Of a stretch of DNA of 10,321 bases, positions 1 through 6,239 are shown piece by piece. A program made the position numbers and the translations under genes. Under the pieces are notes generated by a model. It had not been told where the DNA came from. It saw only the letters and a list, made by a program, of their open reading frames with translations, and did no database searches. The DNA lies in assembly GCA_902797065.1 (NCBI GenBank), contig CADBRK010000287.1, positions 1-10,321 on the forward strand. The letters are read 5' to 3'. The stretch's first letter is position 1, and each line of letters begins with the position of its first letter. The DNA is from an uncultured Ruminococcus sp. GTDB lineage: Bacteria > Bacillota > Clostridia > Oscillospirales > Acutalibacteraceae.

Positions 1-8
1 ACTCTCAT
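1..8 (-). CDS. 5' end of an unidentified gene running off the left edge
   Basis: An ATG at 8..6 on the minus strand follows a GGAGGTG Shine-Dalgarno element (minus strand, 23..17) with 8 nt between that element and the ATG. A strong promoter lies about 80 bases upstream. Only two full codons (Met-Arg) are inside the window, so nothing can be said about the product. The ribosome binding site, promoter and direction make a real start likely, but this is inferred from signals and not from protein sequence. Confidence 0.5.
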
Positions 9-60
9 TGTAGCGGCACCTCCGTTTTTGCGGTAAATTTAGCCTCCCTCAAAAGGGCAC

Positions 61-127
61 AAAAAATAAAACCCCTTGCGAGGTAAACTTATCTTACCAC
101 AGTTAAAGTAAACTGTCAAGGGGTTTT
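61..127 (-). terminator. Branched intrinsic terminator of the 276-residue protein gene
   Basis: An 11-bp perfect stem (AAAACCCCTTG at 68-78 with CAAGGGGTTTT at 117-127) encloses two adjacent small hairpins (82-98 and 99-116), which gives a three-way junction. Read on the minus strand, the closing arm ends in TTTT and is followed by A and six T (67..61), a good U-tract. It sits about 50 nt past the stop codon of the gene at 178-1008. The structure overlaps the next gene's promoter completely, which is unusual. Confidence 0.65.
91..119 (-). promoter_or_regulatory. Sigma-A type promoter for the leftward gene at the window edge
   Basis: On the minus strand, a perfect -35 TTGACA (119..114) is followed by a 17-bp spacer and a -10 TAAGAT (96..91). 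A TG lies one base before the -10 (extended -10). Transcription would start near 84 and give a leader of roughly 75 nt before the ATG at 8. Two short dyads cover the elements: ACAGTT/AACTGT (99-104/111-116) touches the -35, and GGTAA/TTACC (82-86/94-98) covers the -10. GTAAACT occurs twice, at 83-89 and 109-115. These could be repressor sites, but they could equally be parts of the surrounding terminator-like structure. Confidence 0.75.
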
Positions 128-177
128 GTAAATATTTTTGATATATCCGTCGGTAATACGCAGTACGCAGTCACATC

Positions 178-1008
178 TTACCTGTTATTCATCTGATTCA
201 TATAGGCGTTGCGGTTCTCTATGCTCTGCTCCGCCATTTTCTGCATGAAAGACTGCTTCTTTTTCTTTGCGGGCTTCACCTTTTTGCCTCTGAACTTCTC
301 GGCTGCCTTCCATGCTTTGACAAGCTCGTCGCTCATATTTTCCCTGAGCGACTTTATCTTCGCCTCGTCCGTTACTGAATTCAGGATAACCATCGTGATA
401 ATGGAACGCGTATCGAGATCGCAGTAGCCGTACTGCGCAGAGAGTATCTCCGAAAGCTTATCTATCTCGCTCTTGTCGTTTCGTGCAAGAAGTCTCTCCA
501 CCTTGGGCACGATAAATTCTCTCGTGAATGCAACGCCTCTGAACTGCTCGTAGCCGTCCTCTTCGGCTTTTATCTCATCTTTCAGCTCGGGGAACAGCCC
601 TACAAGCCTTTTCGAGAAAAACAGCGGATCGCCGCTGCCGTCGTCGGTGTTCTTCTTCTTTTTCTTTTGTACTTTCGATGCCTGTACAAACACGGGTCCC
701 GATACGCTTTCGGCAAAATCGTTGCCTATGGACTCCGCTTCGCGCTCCTTGTCGGTTGCGGGGTCAAACATCCATGTGCCGATCGTCTTCCATTCGTTGT
801 CGGGACCGTCCTCCGTCATGGAGCATGTCCTCATCACCATATGCTTCTTATCGTAATAGTAGAGTACCGAATAAGCGGTTTCCTCTCCCGTATAGAGAGT
901 TACCAGCTCGTTGGGGTCTGTGCCGGTAACGTTCCTGCGAACATACCCCTGCTCCGACAGAGCCGCCTCTACTTTCCGGTTCACAATTTCAAACGCCTTG
1001 TTTATCAT
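178..1008 (-). CDS. Hypothetical lysine-rich protein, 276 residues
   Basis: I do not recognise this family. The start chosen is the ATG at 1008: it follows AAAGGAAAGGAA at a normal distance and lies just downstream of a very good promoter. A longer reading frame back to 1149 would run through that promoter. The N-terminal part (about 1-110) looks alpha/beta, with a Tyr-rich strand (YSVLYYYDKKH, 46-56) and Trp residues at 73 and 79. A charged linker contains five consecutive lysines (115-119) and an acidic/Gly stretch. The C-terminal part (about 127-240) looks mainly helical, including FFSKRLVGLFPELKDEI (130-146), and ends in a Lys-rich tail (242-251). No signal peptide or membrane segment is seen, so it is probably cytoplasmic. 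It stands alone, divergent from murI, with its own promoter and terminator. The basic linker and tail could contact nucleic acid, but that is only a guess. Confidence 0.8.
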   Translation of the reverse strand: MINKAFEIVNRKVEAALSEQGYVRRNVTGTDPNELVTLYTGEETAYSVLYYYDKKHMVMRTCSMTEDGPDNEWKTIGTWMFDPATDKEREAESIGNDFAESVSGPVFVQASKVQKKKKKNTDDGSGDPLFFSKRLVGLFPELKDEIKAEEDGYEQFRGVAFTREFIVPKVERLLARNDKSEIDKLSEILSAQYGYCDLDTRSIITMVILNSVTDEAKIKSLRENMSDELVKAWKAAEKFRGKKVKPAKKKKQSFMQKMAEQSIENRNAYMNQMNNR

Positions 1009-1044
1009 AGCATTGATTTCCTTTCCTTTTCGTATAATAATATG

Positions 1045-1073
1045 ATTATACCTCAAAAATACTCGTTTGTCAC
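1045..1073 (-). promoter_or_regulatory. Sigma-A promoter of the 276-residue protein gene
   Basis: On the minus strand, -35 GTGACA (1073..1068, 5 of 6 to consensus), a 17-bp spacer and a perfect -10 TATAAT (1050..1045) sit just upstream of the ribosome binding site. The predicted start near 1038 leaves a leader of about 30 nt. It diverges from the murI promoter, with 31 bp between the two -35 boxes. Confidence 0.8.
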
Positions 1074-1104
1074 TACTTTTTACCCCGAAATTTTGAAATA
1101 ATAA

Positions 1105-1133
1105 TTGCACACGGGCTTTGTTTATGGTAAAAT
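1105..1133 (+). promoter_or_regulatory. Extended -10 sigma-A promoter of the murI operon
   Basis: -35 TTGCAC (1105-1110), a 17-bp spacer and -10 TAAAAT (1128-1133), preceded by TGG (1125-1127) as an extended -10 element. Transcription would start near 1140, about 30 nt before the murI ATG. No further promoter of this quality is seen before 6175, so this one probably serves all five genes. Confidence 0.7.
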
Positions 1134-1171
1134 ATATTATTGACAGCATTTTTCTAACTGGAGGTTTTTAT

Positions 1172-1984
1172 ATGTCCAATCAGCCTATCGGCGTATTTGA
1201 TTCCGGTCTGGGCGGTCTTACCGCGGTAAAGCAGCTCAGGTCTATCATGCCGCATGAAAATATAATTTATTTCGGAGATACAGGCAGAGTTCCTTACGGA
1301 AACAGAAGTGTTGAAACAATAAGAAGATACGCCGAACAAGACGCGCGGTTCTTGCTTAGCAAAAATGTAAAAATGGTCATCGCAGCCTGCGGAACAGTCA
1401 GCTCTACGGCTACGGAACTTGGCAGCAAGCTGCCCGTCCCGTATGTAAATGTTATCGCCCCGACAGCCGCAGCGGCAGTCAAAGCAACGAAGAACGGACG
1501 TATCGGCGTTATCGGTACGCGCGCTACGATCTCGACAGGCGCATATAAAAAAGAAATAGAAAAACTTGACGGCTCGATAAAGGTATTCCAGAAAGACTGC
1601 CCGCTGTTCGTGCCGATAGTCGAAGAAGGCTTTTTCGGTACTGACGACCCGATAGCAATGCTTACGGCGGAACGCTATCTGAGCGTACTCAAGGAACAGC
1701 AGGTAGATACGATAATCCTCGGATGTACACACTACCCGATACTCAAGGCAGTCATCGGAGAATATGTCGGCATGGATGTAAAGCTGATCGACAGCGGCAA
1801 AGAAACTGCGCTCTACGCTTCTAACGTGCTTGCGGAGAAATCTCTGCTCAACACATCGGATAAAGAGGGTGAGTGCGAGTTTTACGTCAGCGACAGAACC
1901 GAGGGCTTCTCACAGATAGCTTCTATCTTTCTGCGTTCAAATATAGGGGAAAATGTCAGCCGTGTCGATATCCATAATTATTAA
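1172..1984 (+). CDS. murI: Glutamate racemase
   Basis: Interconverts L- and D-glutamate without a cofactor, supplying D-Glu for peptidoglycan in the cytoplasm. The 270-residue length is typical. The start at 1172 has GGAGG seven bases upstream; a longer in-frame start at 1118 would overlap the promoter. Family motifs are in order: GVFDSGLGGLTAVKQL (7-22, with Asp10/Ser11), GDTGRVPYGNRS (35-46), the first catalytic-cysteine motif ACGTVSS (Cys73), and the second, LGCTHYPIL (Cys185, His187). The Asn that usually follows the first cysteine (CNT) is Gly74 here. Both cysteines are present, so I expect an active racemase. It is the first gene of an operon, with 20 bases to the next start. Members of the wider Asp/Glu racemase superfamily are the only real alternative; the overall match to MurI is strong. 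Confidence 0.95.
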   Translation: MSNQPIGVFDSGLGGLTAVKQLRSIMPHENIIYFGDTGRVPYGNRSVETIRRYAEQDARFLLSKNVKMVIAACGTVSSTATELGSKLPVPYVNVIAPTAAAAVKATKNGRIGVIGTRATISTGAYKKEIEKLDGSIKVFQKDCPLFVPIVEEGFFGTDDPIAMLTAERYLSVLKEQQVDTIILGCTHYPILKAVIGEYVGMDVKLIDSGKETALYASNVLAEKSLLNTSDKEGECEFYVSDRTEGFSQIASIFLRSNIGENVSRVDIHNY

Positions 1985-2004
1985 AGAATTAAGGATGTGA
2001 AAGA

Positions 2005-2460
2005 GTGAAGGAATATATAATAACCATGACAGGAACAATTACGTATGAGGACGACGACGATAACGAGGTGATCGGGCTTACGACCATAGCCGAGTATAAT
2101 TACAGCACCGCACAGACAACGCTCACATACAAAGAGTATCCCGACGGTGATCTCGTAGATAAAAAATCCGATGATTATATCATCAATACAATAACGATAC
2201 ATTCCGAGGATAAGGTCACCCTTACAAAGTCGGCAAAAGACGGCGTGACGTCGATTCTTCAGCTTGAAAAAGATATACGTCACTCGTGCGTATACAATAC
2301 GCCTTTCGGATCGTTTGAAATGGGTATCTTTACCACCTCTCTCGTAATTGACGCAAACGAAAACGAATGTAAAATATCGGCGGTATATACTACCGATCTC
2401 GATAACGAAAACATCAGGCACCATCATCTTGAGATCTCTCTCAAAGAGAAGGCAGAATAA
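2005..2460 (+). CDS. DUF1934 family protein (YwiB-like beta-barrel)
   Basis: A 151-residue protein matching the general pattern of DUF1934 (B. subtilis YwiB), a small cytoplasmic beta-barrel family of unknown function. The supporting pattern is alternating hydrophobic strands throughout, a Y-T-P-F-G type motif near residues 97-102 followed by a strand MGIFTTSLVI (106-115), and a final LEISLKE strand. An acidic run EDDDDNE (15-21) follows the first strand. Translation probably starts at GTG 2005, with AAGGA nine bases upstream; an ATG at residue 8 (2026) is possible but has no such site. The gene lies 20 bases after murI and 19 bases before argS. In Bacillus, ywiB also lies directly before argS, so the pairing looks old and may be functional. 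No catalytic residues are evident. The family call rests on pattern and context and has not been tested by a profile search. Confidence 0.8.
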   Translation: MKEYIITMTGTITYEDDDDNEVIGLTTIAEYNYSTAQTTLTYKEYPDGDLVDKKSDDYIINTITIHSEDKVTLTKSAKDGVTSILQLEKDIRHSCVYNTPFGSFEMGIFTTSLVIDANENECKISAVYTTDLDNENIRHHHLEISLKEKAE

Positions 2461-2479
2461 CCGAAGGAGAATAAACGAT

Positions 2480-4222
2480 ATGTCAAAAACAGCAATCAAA
2501 GCAGCAAAAGAGCTTAAAGAAGCCGTTTCACAGGCTTTCTGCAAGGCTATGGAAAACGGCGAGCTTATCAAAGCCGAGCTGCCCGATTTTATAATAGAAA
2601 AGCCCGCCGACAAGAAAAACGGCGATTTTGCAACAAACGCAGCTATGGCATGCGCAAGAGTGTTCCGCACAGCGCCGCAGAAAATAGCCGCCGCAGTCGT
2701 AAACAATATTGATCTTTCATCAACATACATCGACCGCTGCGAGATCGCAGGTCCGGGATTTATCAACTTTTTCCTCTCGCCCTCGTATTATTCGGACGTT
2801 CTTAAAGAAATATCGGAATCGGGAGAAAACTACGGCAGCAGCGATTTCGGCAATAACGAAAAGGTAATGGTTGAGTTCGTATCTGCAAACCCGACGGGAC
2901 CCATGCACATGGGCAACGCAAGGGGCGGCGCTCTGGGCGACTGCCTTGCAGCCGTACTCGATAAAGCCGGTTACGACGTATGGAGAGAATTTTATGTAAA
3001 CGACGCAGGCAATCAGATCGAGAAGTTCGCAACCTCGCTTAACGCGCGCTTTATTCAGGAAGTCAACGGCTATGACTCGATCGAGTTCCCCGAGGACGGC
3101 TATCAGGGCGCAGACATCATCGACGCCGTTAAGCTGTATATAGAAGAAAACGGGAAAGACCTTATCAACTCCGACGAAACAGTGCGCAAGCAGACTCTCG
3201 TTGATTTCGCTCTCCCGAAGAACATCGCAAAAATGCAGGCTGATATGAAGAAGTACCGCATTGTATATGACAAATGGTTCTTTGAAAGCGAGCTTCACAA
3301 AAGCGGCGCAGTCAAAGAGGTGGTTGAAATTCTCAAAGAGAAGGGTCTCACCTATGAGAAGGACGGCGCTGTCTGGTATAAAAACAAGCAGGTTGTGACC
3401 GAGCTTCTCGAAAAACAGGGCAAGACTCCCGAAGAGATAGAAAAGCTTGAATTAAAGGACGACGTTATCATCCGCGCAAACGGCAACCCTACCTACTTCA
3501 CCGCCGATATAGCGTACCACAAGAACAAGTTCGACAGAGGGTTCAAAACGCTTATCAACGTGTGGGGCGCAGATCATCACGGGCATGTCGCACGTCTTAA
3601 AGGCGCAATGAACGCCATAGGGTACGACGGCGACAGCGTATATGTTGTACTCATGCAGCTTGTAAAGCTTATGCGTGACGGCGAGCTTGTGAGAATGAGC
3701 AAGCGTACAGGCAAGGCTATTCAGCTGGGCGACCTGCTCGACGAAGTACCCGTTGATTCCGCAAGGTTCCTCTTTAATACAAGAGAAGCCAACACACAGA
3801 TGGATTTCGACTTAGGCCTTGCAGTAACTCAGGATAACCAGAACCCCGTTTACTATGTTCAGTACGCACACGCAAGGATATGCTCGATAATCAAGGCTCT
3901 TGCAGCCGAGGGGATCTCTCCGAGAGAATGCACCGACAGCGAGCTTCAGCTTCTCACCGCACCCGAAGAGATAGACCTTATCGTACACCTTGCGTCCTAC
4001 ACCGAGGAGATCATAAGCTCCGCAAAGAGTTACGATCCGACAAAGATCACACGCTATGTGACCGAGCTTGCAACGCTGTTCCATAAGTTCTACAACGCCT
4101 GCCGTGTAAAGGGCGAGGACGAACCGCTCATGCAGGCAAGACTCACGCTCTGTATGTCGGTCAAATCGGTGATCGCAAACGTGCTTGATATGTTTAATAT
4201 TACGGTTCCCGAGAGTATGTAA
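2480..4222 (+). CDS. argS: Arginyl-tRNA synthetase
   Basis: Class I synthetase that charges tRNA-Arg with arginine, using ATP, in the cytoplasm. It has 580 residues, about the family norm. The start at 2480 has AAGGAGA nine bases upstream and gives the expected N-terminus; the reading frame stays open further upstream only inside the previous gene. The N-terminal tRNA-binding domain (about 1-110) has KNGDFATNAAM (46-56) and GPGFINFFLS (91-100). The catalytic domain has EFVSANPTGPMHMGNARGG (132-150), with HMGN as the HIGH-type signature, and RMSKRTGK (405-412) as the KMSKS-type loop. A DALR-type anticodon-binding domain follows, with YYVQYAHARICSII from 458. The C-terminus (FNITVPESM) is of the usual LGV.PERM kind, so the gene is complete. 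It is the third gene of the murI operon. No T-box or other arginine-responsive leader is seen in the 19-base gap before it. Confidence 0.98.
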   Translation: MSKTAIKAAKELKEAVSQAFCKAMENGELIKAELPDFIIEKPADKKNGDFATNAAMACARVFRTAPQKIAAAVVNNIDLSSTYIDRCEIAGPGFINFFLSPSYYSDVLKEISESGENYGSSDFGNNEKVMVEFVSANPTGPMHMGNARGGALGDCLAAVLDKAGYDVWREFYVNDAGNQIEKFATSLNARFIQEVNGYDSIEFPEDGYQGADIIDAVKLYIEENGKDLINSDETVRKQTLVDFALPKNIAKMQADMKKYRIVYDKWFFESELHKSGAVKEVVEILKEKGLTYEKDGAVWYKNKQVVTELLEKQGKTPEEIEKLELKDDVIIRANGNPTYFTADIAYHKNKFDRGFKTLINVWGADHHGHVARLKGAMNAIGYDGDSVYVVLMQLVKLMRDGELVRMSKRTGKAIQLGDLLDEVPVDSARFLFNTREANTQMDFDLGLAVTQDNQNPVYYVQYAHARICSIIKALAAEGISPRECTDSELQLLTAPEEIDLIVHLASYTEEIISSAKSYDPTKITRYVTELATLFHKFYNACRVKGEDEPLMQARLTLCMSVKSVIANVLDMFNITVPESM

Positions 4223-4261
4223 TAATAAACTTGTTGACAATAAGCAGAAGGAGATGTGAAA

Positions 4262-5647
4262 ATGAACGACGACTATATCAATGATGTACAGCCGGGCGGT
4301 ATCCCAGACGGAAGATCATTCGCAGAAAAATCATACACCATTAACAGACCGCCAATGCAGAGCGTACCATATCAGATGAACAGACCTCCCGTACAGAGCG
4401 TACCATATCAGATGAACAGACCGCCCGTGCAGAGCGTACCGCCCCAGATGAACAGACTGCCCATGCAGAGCGTACCGCCTCAGATGAACAGACCGCCCAT
4501 GCAGAGCGTACCGCCCCAGATGAACAGACCGCCCATGCAGAGCGTACCGCCCCAGATGTACGCACCGGCAGCACAGCCGGGTATGTATAATCAGCCGCTG
4601 CCGCAATACAATATGCAGCCGGCATATCAGGGTGTTTCAAACGGCTACCGCTATTATTATCAGCCTTCGCCCGAGGAGATCGAGAAAAACAAGATCAAAA
4701 AATCGTTCACTTTTTCGGGAACAACGACGCTCGTGCTGTTGGGCGCAATGTACCTTGTAGCAATTATTATAATGGCAATAGGGTTCTTCTCCGGCATAGT
4801 CCGCAACACTCCGTCCACAGATGACCCTTATGTTGGTTTCACGCCGATCGGTTTTTACGCTTATGAAGGACTTGCTTCATTACTGGGAATTTTCATACCC
4901 GCACTGATACTTGCAAAGGCGTCAAAAGTACCGATGAACGAGCTTTTCCCTTTTAAAAAGCTTGACGGCAAATACCTCGCCGCACTTGTAGTCGGCGGAA
5001 TGTCGGTTTGTATGATCGCCCAGCTTGCAATAACTATCCTGATAGAAAATCTGTATATATTCGGTATCGACATTGAATCGGCTCTCGATCAGGAGACCGC
5101 CACGGGCTTAGCCGACATTGTGCTGAGCACAATATGCACTGCGATCATTCCCGCACTCGTCGAGGAATTCGCATACAGGGGCGTTGTACTCGGCGTACTC
5201 AAAAGGCATGACGAAACATTTGCTATCTTCGCAAGCGCATTTCTTTTCGGACTCCTTCACGGAAACTTCGTGCAGATACCTTTCGCATTTATTATCGGAC
5301 TTGTTGCCGCATTTGTAAGAGTAAAATCCGACTCAATGCTCCCGAGTATCCTCATTCATTTCGGCAACAACTTCTTTGCGGTAATCATGACGGCACTGCC
5401 CGATCTTGTATCCGAAGAAATAAGCTCCTTTATCGAAGCTGGCGTGATGTTTGTCTTCATCATCGCAGGCATATTTGCGATCAACTATCTGACAAAGAAC
5501 CACAAAGAGATTTTCGAGCAGAAAAAATCGAACACAAAGTATTCCTTCGGCGAGCTTAACAAGATATTCTTCTCAAGGGCTACCGTGATCGTATGCCTGG
5601 TACTGCTTACGCTGTCGTCGCTGTTCGTTGTATCTGCCGTAAAGTAA
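4262..5647 (+). CDS. CPBP-family intramembrane protease with repeat-bearing N-terminus
   Basis: A 461-residue membrane protein of the CPBP (CAAX protease and bacteriocin-processing, Abi) family. The ATG at 4262 is preferred because AAGGAG lies eight bases upstream; the GTG at 4256 would be only two bases from it. Residues 1-150 are hydrophilic and predicted cytoplasmic, with six tandem 12-residue units (28-99, consensus NRPPMQSVPPQM) and then a Pro/Gln/Tyr-rich stretch. From about 153 there are roughly eight hydrophobic segments. The three family motifs are intact: EEFAYRG (Glu301, Glu302, Arg306), FGLLHGN (His333) and HFGNN (His366, Asn370), the residues thought to hold the active-site metal. 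An active glutamyl-type protease is therefore plausible, but its substrate is unknown. It lies 39 bases after argS and one base before tadA. Relatives act in prenyl-protein processing, bacteriocin immunity or anti-sigma cleavage; nothing here decides between these. Confidence 0.9.
   Translation: MNDDYINDVQPGGIPDGRSFAEKSYTINRPPMQSVPYQMNRPPVQSVPYQMNRPPVQSVPPQMNRLPMQSVPPQMNRPPMQSVPPQMNRPPMQSVPPQMYAPAAQPGMYNQPLPQYNMQPAYQGVSNGYRYYYQPSPEEIEKNKIKKSFTFSGTTTLVLLGAMYLVAIIIMAIGFFSGIVRNTPSTDDPYVGFTPIGFYAYEGLASLLGIFIPALILAKASKVPMNELFPFKKLDGKYLAALVVGGMSVCMIAQLAITILIENLYIFGIDIESALDQETATGLADIVLSTICTAIIPALVEEFAYRGVVLGVLKRHDETFAIFASAFLFGLLHGNFVQIPFAFIIGLVAAFVRVKSDSMLPSILIHFGNNFFAVIMTALPDLVSEEISSFIEAGVMFVFIIAGIFAINYLTKNHKEIFEQKKSNTKYSFGELNKIFFSRATVIVCLVLLTLSSLFVVSAVK
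4343..4558 (+). repeat. Six tandem 36-bp coding repeats (12-residue units)
   Basis: Six contiguous 36-bp units encode NRPP(M/V)QSVP(Y/P)QM-like dodecapeptides with no spacer. Units five (4487-4522) and six (4523-4558) are identical in DNA; unit four differs from them at two bases, while units one and two are more diverged and carry VPYQM instead of VPPQM. That gradient suggests expansion by duplication at the downstream end. It makes a Pro/Gln/Met-rich, probably disordered extension. Confidence 0.97.
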
Positions 5648-5648
5648 G

Positions 5649-6131
5649 ATGACAATGTTTTCGGACGATAACGAACGCTTTGCATATTTTATGCAGAAAG
5701 CTCTCGAACAGGCAGCGCTTGCGAAGTCTATCGGAGAAGTTCCCGTCGGCGCAGTGGTGACCAGGAACGACGTAATAATTGCAACTGCGTTCAACCGCCG
5801 TGAGACAGTACGCAGTGCGGCGTCACATGCCGAGCTTGAAGCCATTCACAAAGCCTGCACCGTTTTAAACGGCTGGAGACTCTGGGAGTGCGAATTGTAT
5901 GTTACGCTTGAACCCTGCCCGATGTGCGCAGGCGCAATAATCAACTCACGCATAAGACGTGTCGTGTTCGGCGCATACGACAAAAAAGCAGGCTCGTGCG
6001 GCAGCGTGATAAACCTGTTCGATCTGCCCTACAATCATAAGCCCGAGATCGTCGGCGGCGTGATGGAACGTGAGTGCGGCGAGATGCTTAGCAGCTTTTT
6101 CAAAGACCTGCGTAAGAAAAAGAACAGTTAA
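5649..6131 (+). CDS. tadA: tRNA adenosine(34) deaminase
   Basis: Converts adenosine to inosine at the wobble position of tRNA-Arg(ACG), letting one tRNA read several CGN codons; acts in the cytoplasm as a zinc-dependent dimer. The 160 residues are normal for TadA. The zinc and proton-shuttle motif HAE is at 60-62 and PCPMCAGAI gives Cys90 and Cys93. GEVPVGAVV (29-37) and a WRLWECELYVTLEPC stretch are also typical. The start at 5649 is one base past the protease stop and has no recognisable Shine-Dalgarno element, so translation is probably coupled to the upstream gene; an in-frame ATG at 5655 is equally possible. It is the last gene of the operon, followed 10 bases later by a terminator. Co-transcription with argS puts two tRNA-Arg functions under one promoter. 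Confidence 0.95.
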   Translation: MTMFSDDNERFAYFMQKALEQAALAKSIGEVPVGAVVTRNDVIIATAFNRRETVRSAASHAELEAIHKACTVLNGWRLWECELYVTLEPCPMCAGAIINSRIRRVVFGAYDKKAGSCGSVINLFDLPYNHKPEIVGGVMERECGEMLSSFFKDLRKKKNS

Positions 6132-6141
6132 ATACTATTCC

Positions 6142-6175
6142 GAGTGAGAACAAAAGCCGTTCTCACTCTTTTTTT
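6142..6175 (+). terminator. Intrinsic terminator of the murI-tadA operon
   Basis: A perfect 10-bp stem, GAGTGAGAAC (6142-6151) with GTTCTCACTC (6159-6168), encloses a 7-base loop and runs straight into seven T (6169-6175). It starts 10 bases after the tadA stop codon and separates this operon from the sporulation pair. Confidence 0.95.
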
Positions 6176-6189
6176 GTGCGTTCCTCAAA

Positions 6190-6222
6190 GCGACAATCTT
6201 TATCCGTGATATATGAGATAAT
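6190..6222 (+). promoter_or_regulatory. Possible spoIIG-type promoter with wide spacing
   Basis: A -10-like GATAAT (6217-6222) with TG one base before it has no good -35 at 17 bp. GCGACA (6190-6195, 4 of 6) lies 21 bp upstream. In B. subtilis the spoIIG promoter also has unusually wide spacing (22 bp) and needs Spo0A. The reverse strand here reads TTGTCG in this place, a partial match to the Spo0A box (TTTGTCGAA). The call is weak: the predicted start would fall very close to the ribosome binding site. Confidence 0.35.
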
Positions 6223-6239
6223 ATTACCGAGGTGAGGAT

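Noticed and set aside
68..127. tRNA-like or riboswitch cloverleaf
   Set aside because: The three-way junction lacks tRNA invariant positions (no GTTC loop, no CCA-end acceptor layout), the stems are of the wrong size, and it matches no riboswitch core I know.
1009..1149. N-terminal extension of the 276-residue protein (start at 1149)
   Set aside because: The extension runs through a near-perfect promoter and past a better-placed ribosome binding site at the internal ATG 1008.
1154..1732. A 192-residue minus-strand open frame over murI
   Set aside because: Shadow of murI; Cys/Arg/Tyr-rich nonsense composition and no start signal.
4223..4261. A promoter for the protease gene from TTGACA at 4234-4239
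   Set aside because: No -10 element lies 16-19 bp downstream; that stretch is the ribosome binding site and start codon.
4343..4558. 36-bp periodic repeats suggestive of a CRISPR array
   Set aside because: The units are contiguous with no spacers, keep a reading frame and encode a 12-residue repeat inside a clear CDS.
4331..4640. Antisense open frames across the repeat region
   Set aside because: They stay open only because the 36-bp period has no stop codons in these frames; there are no start signals, and they lie antisense to a well-supported gene.
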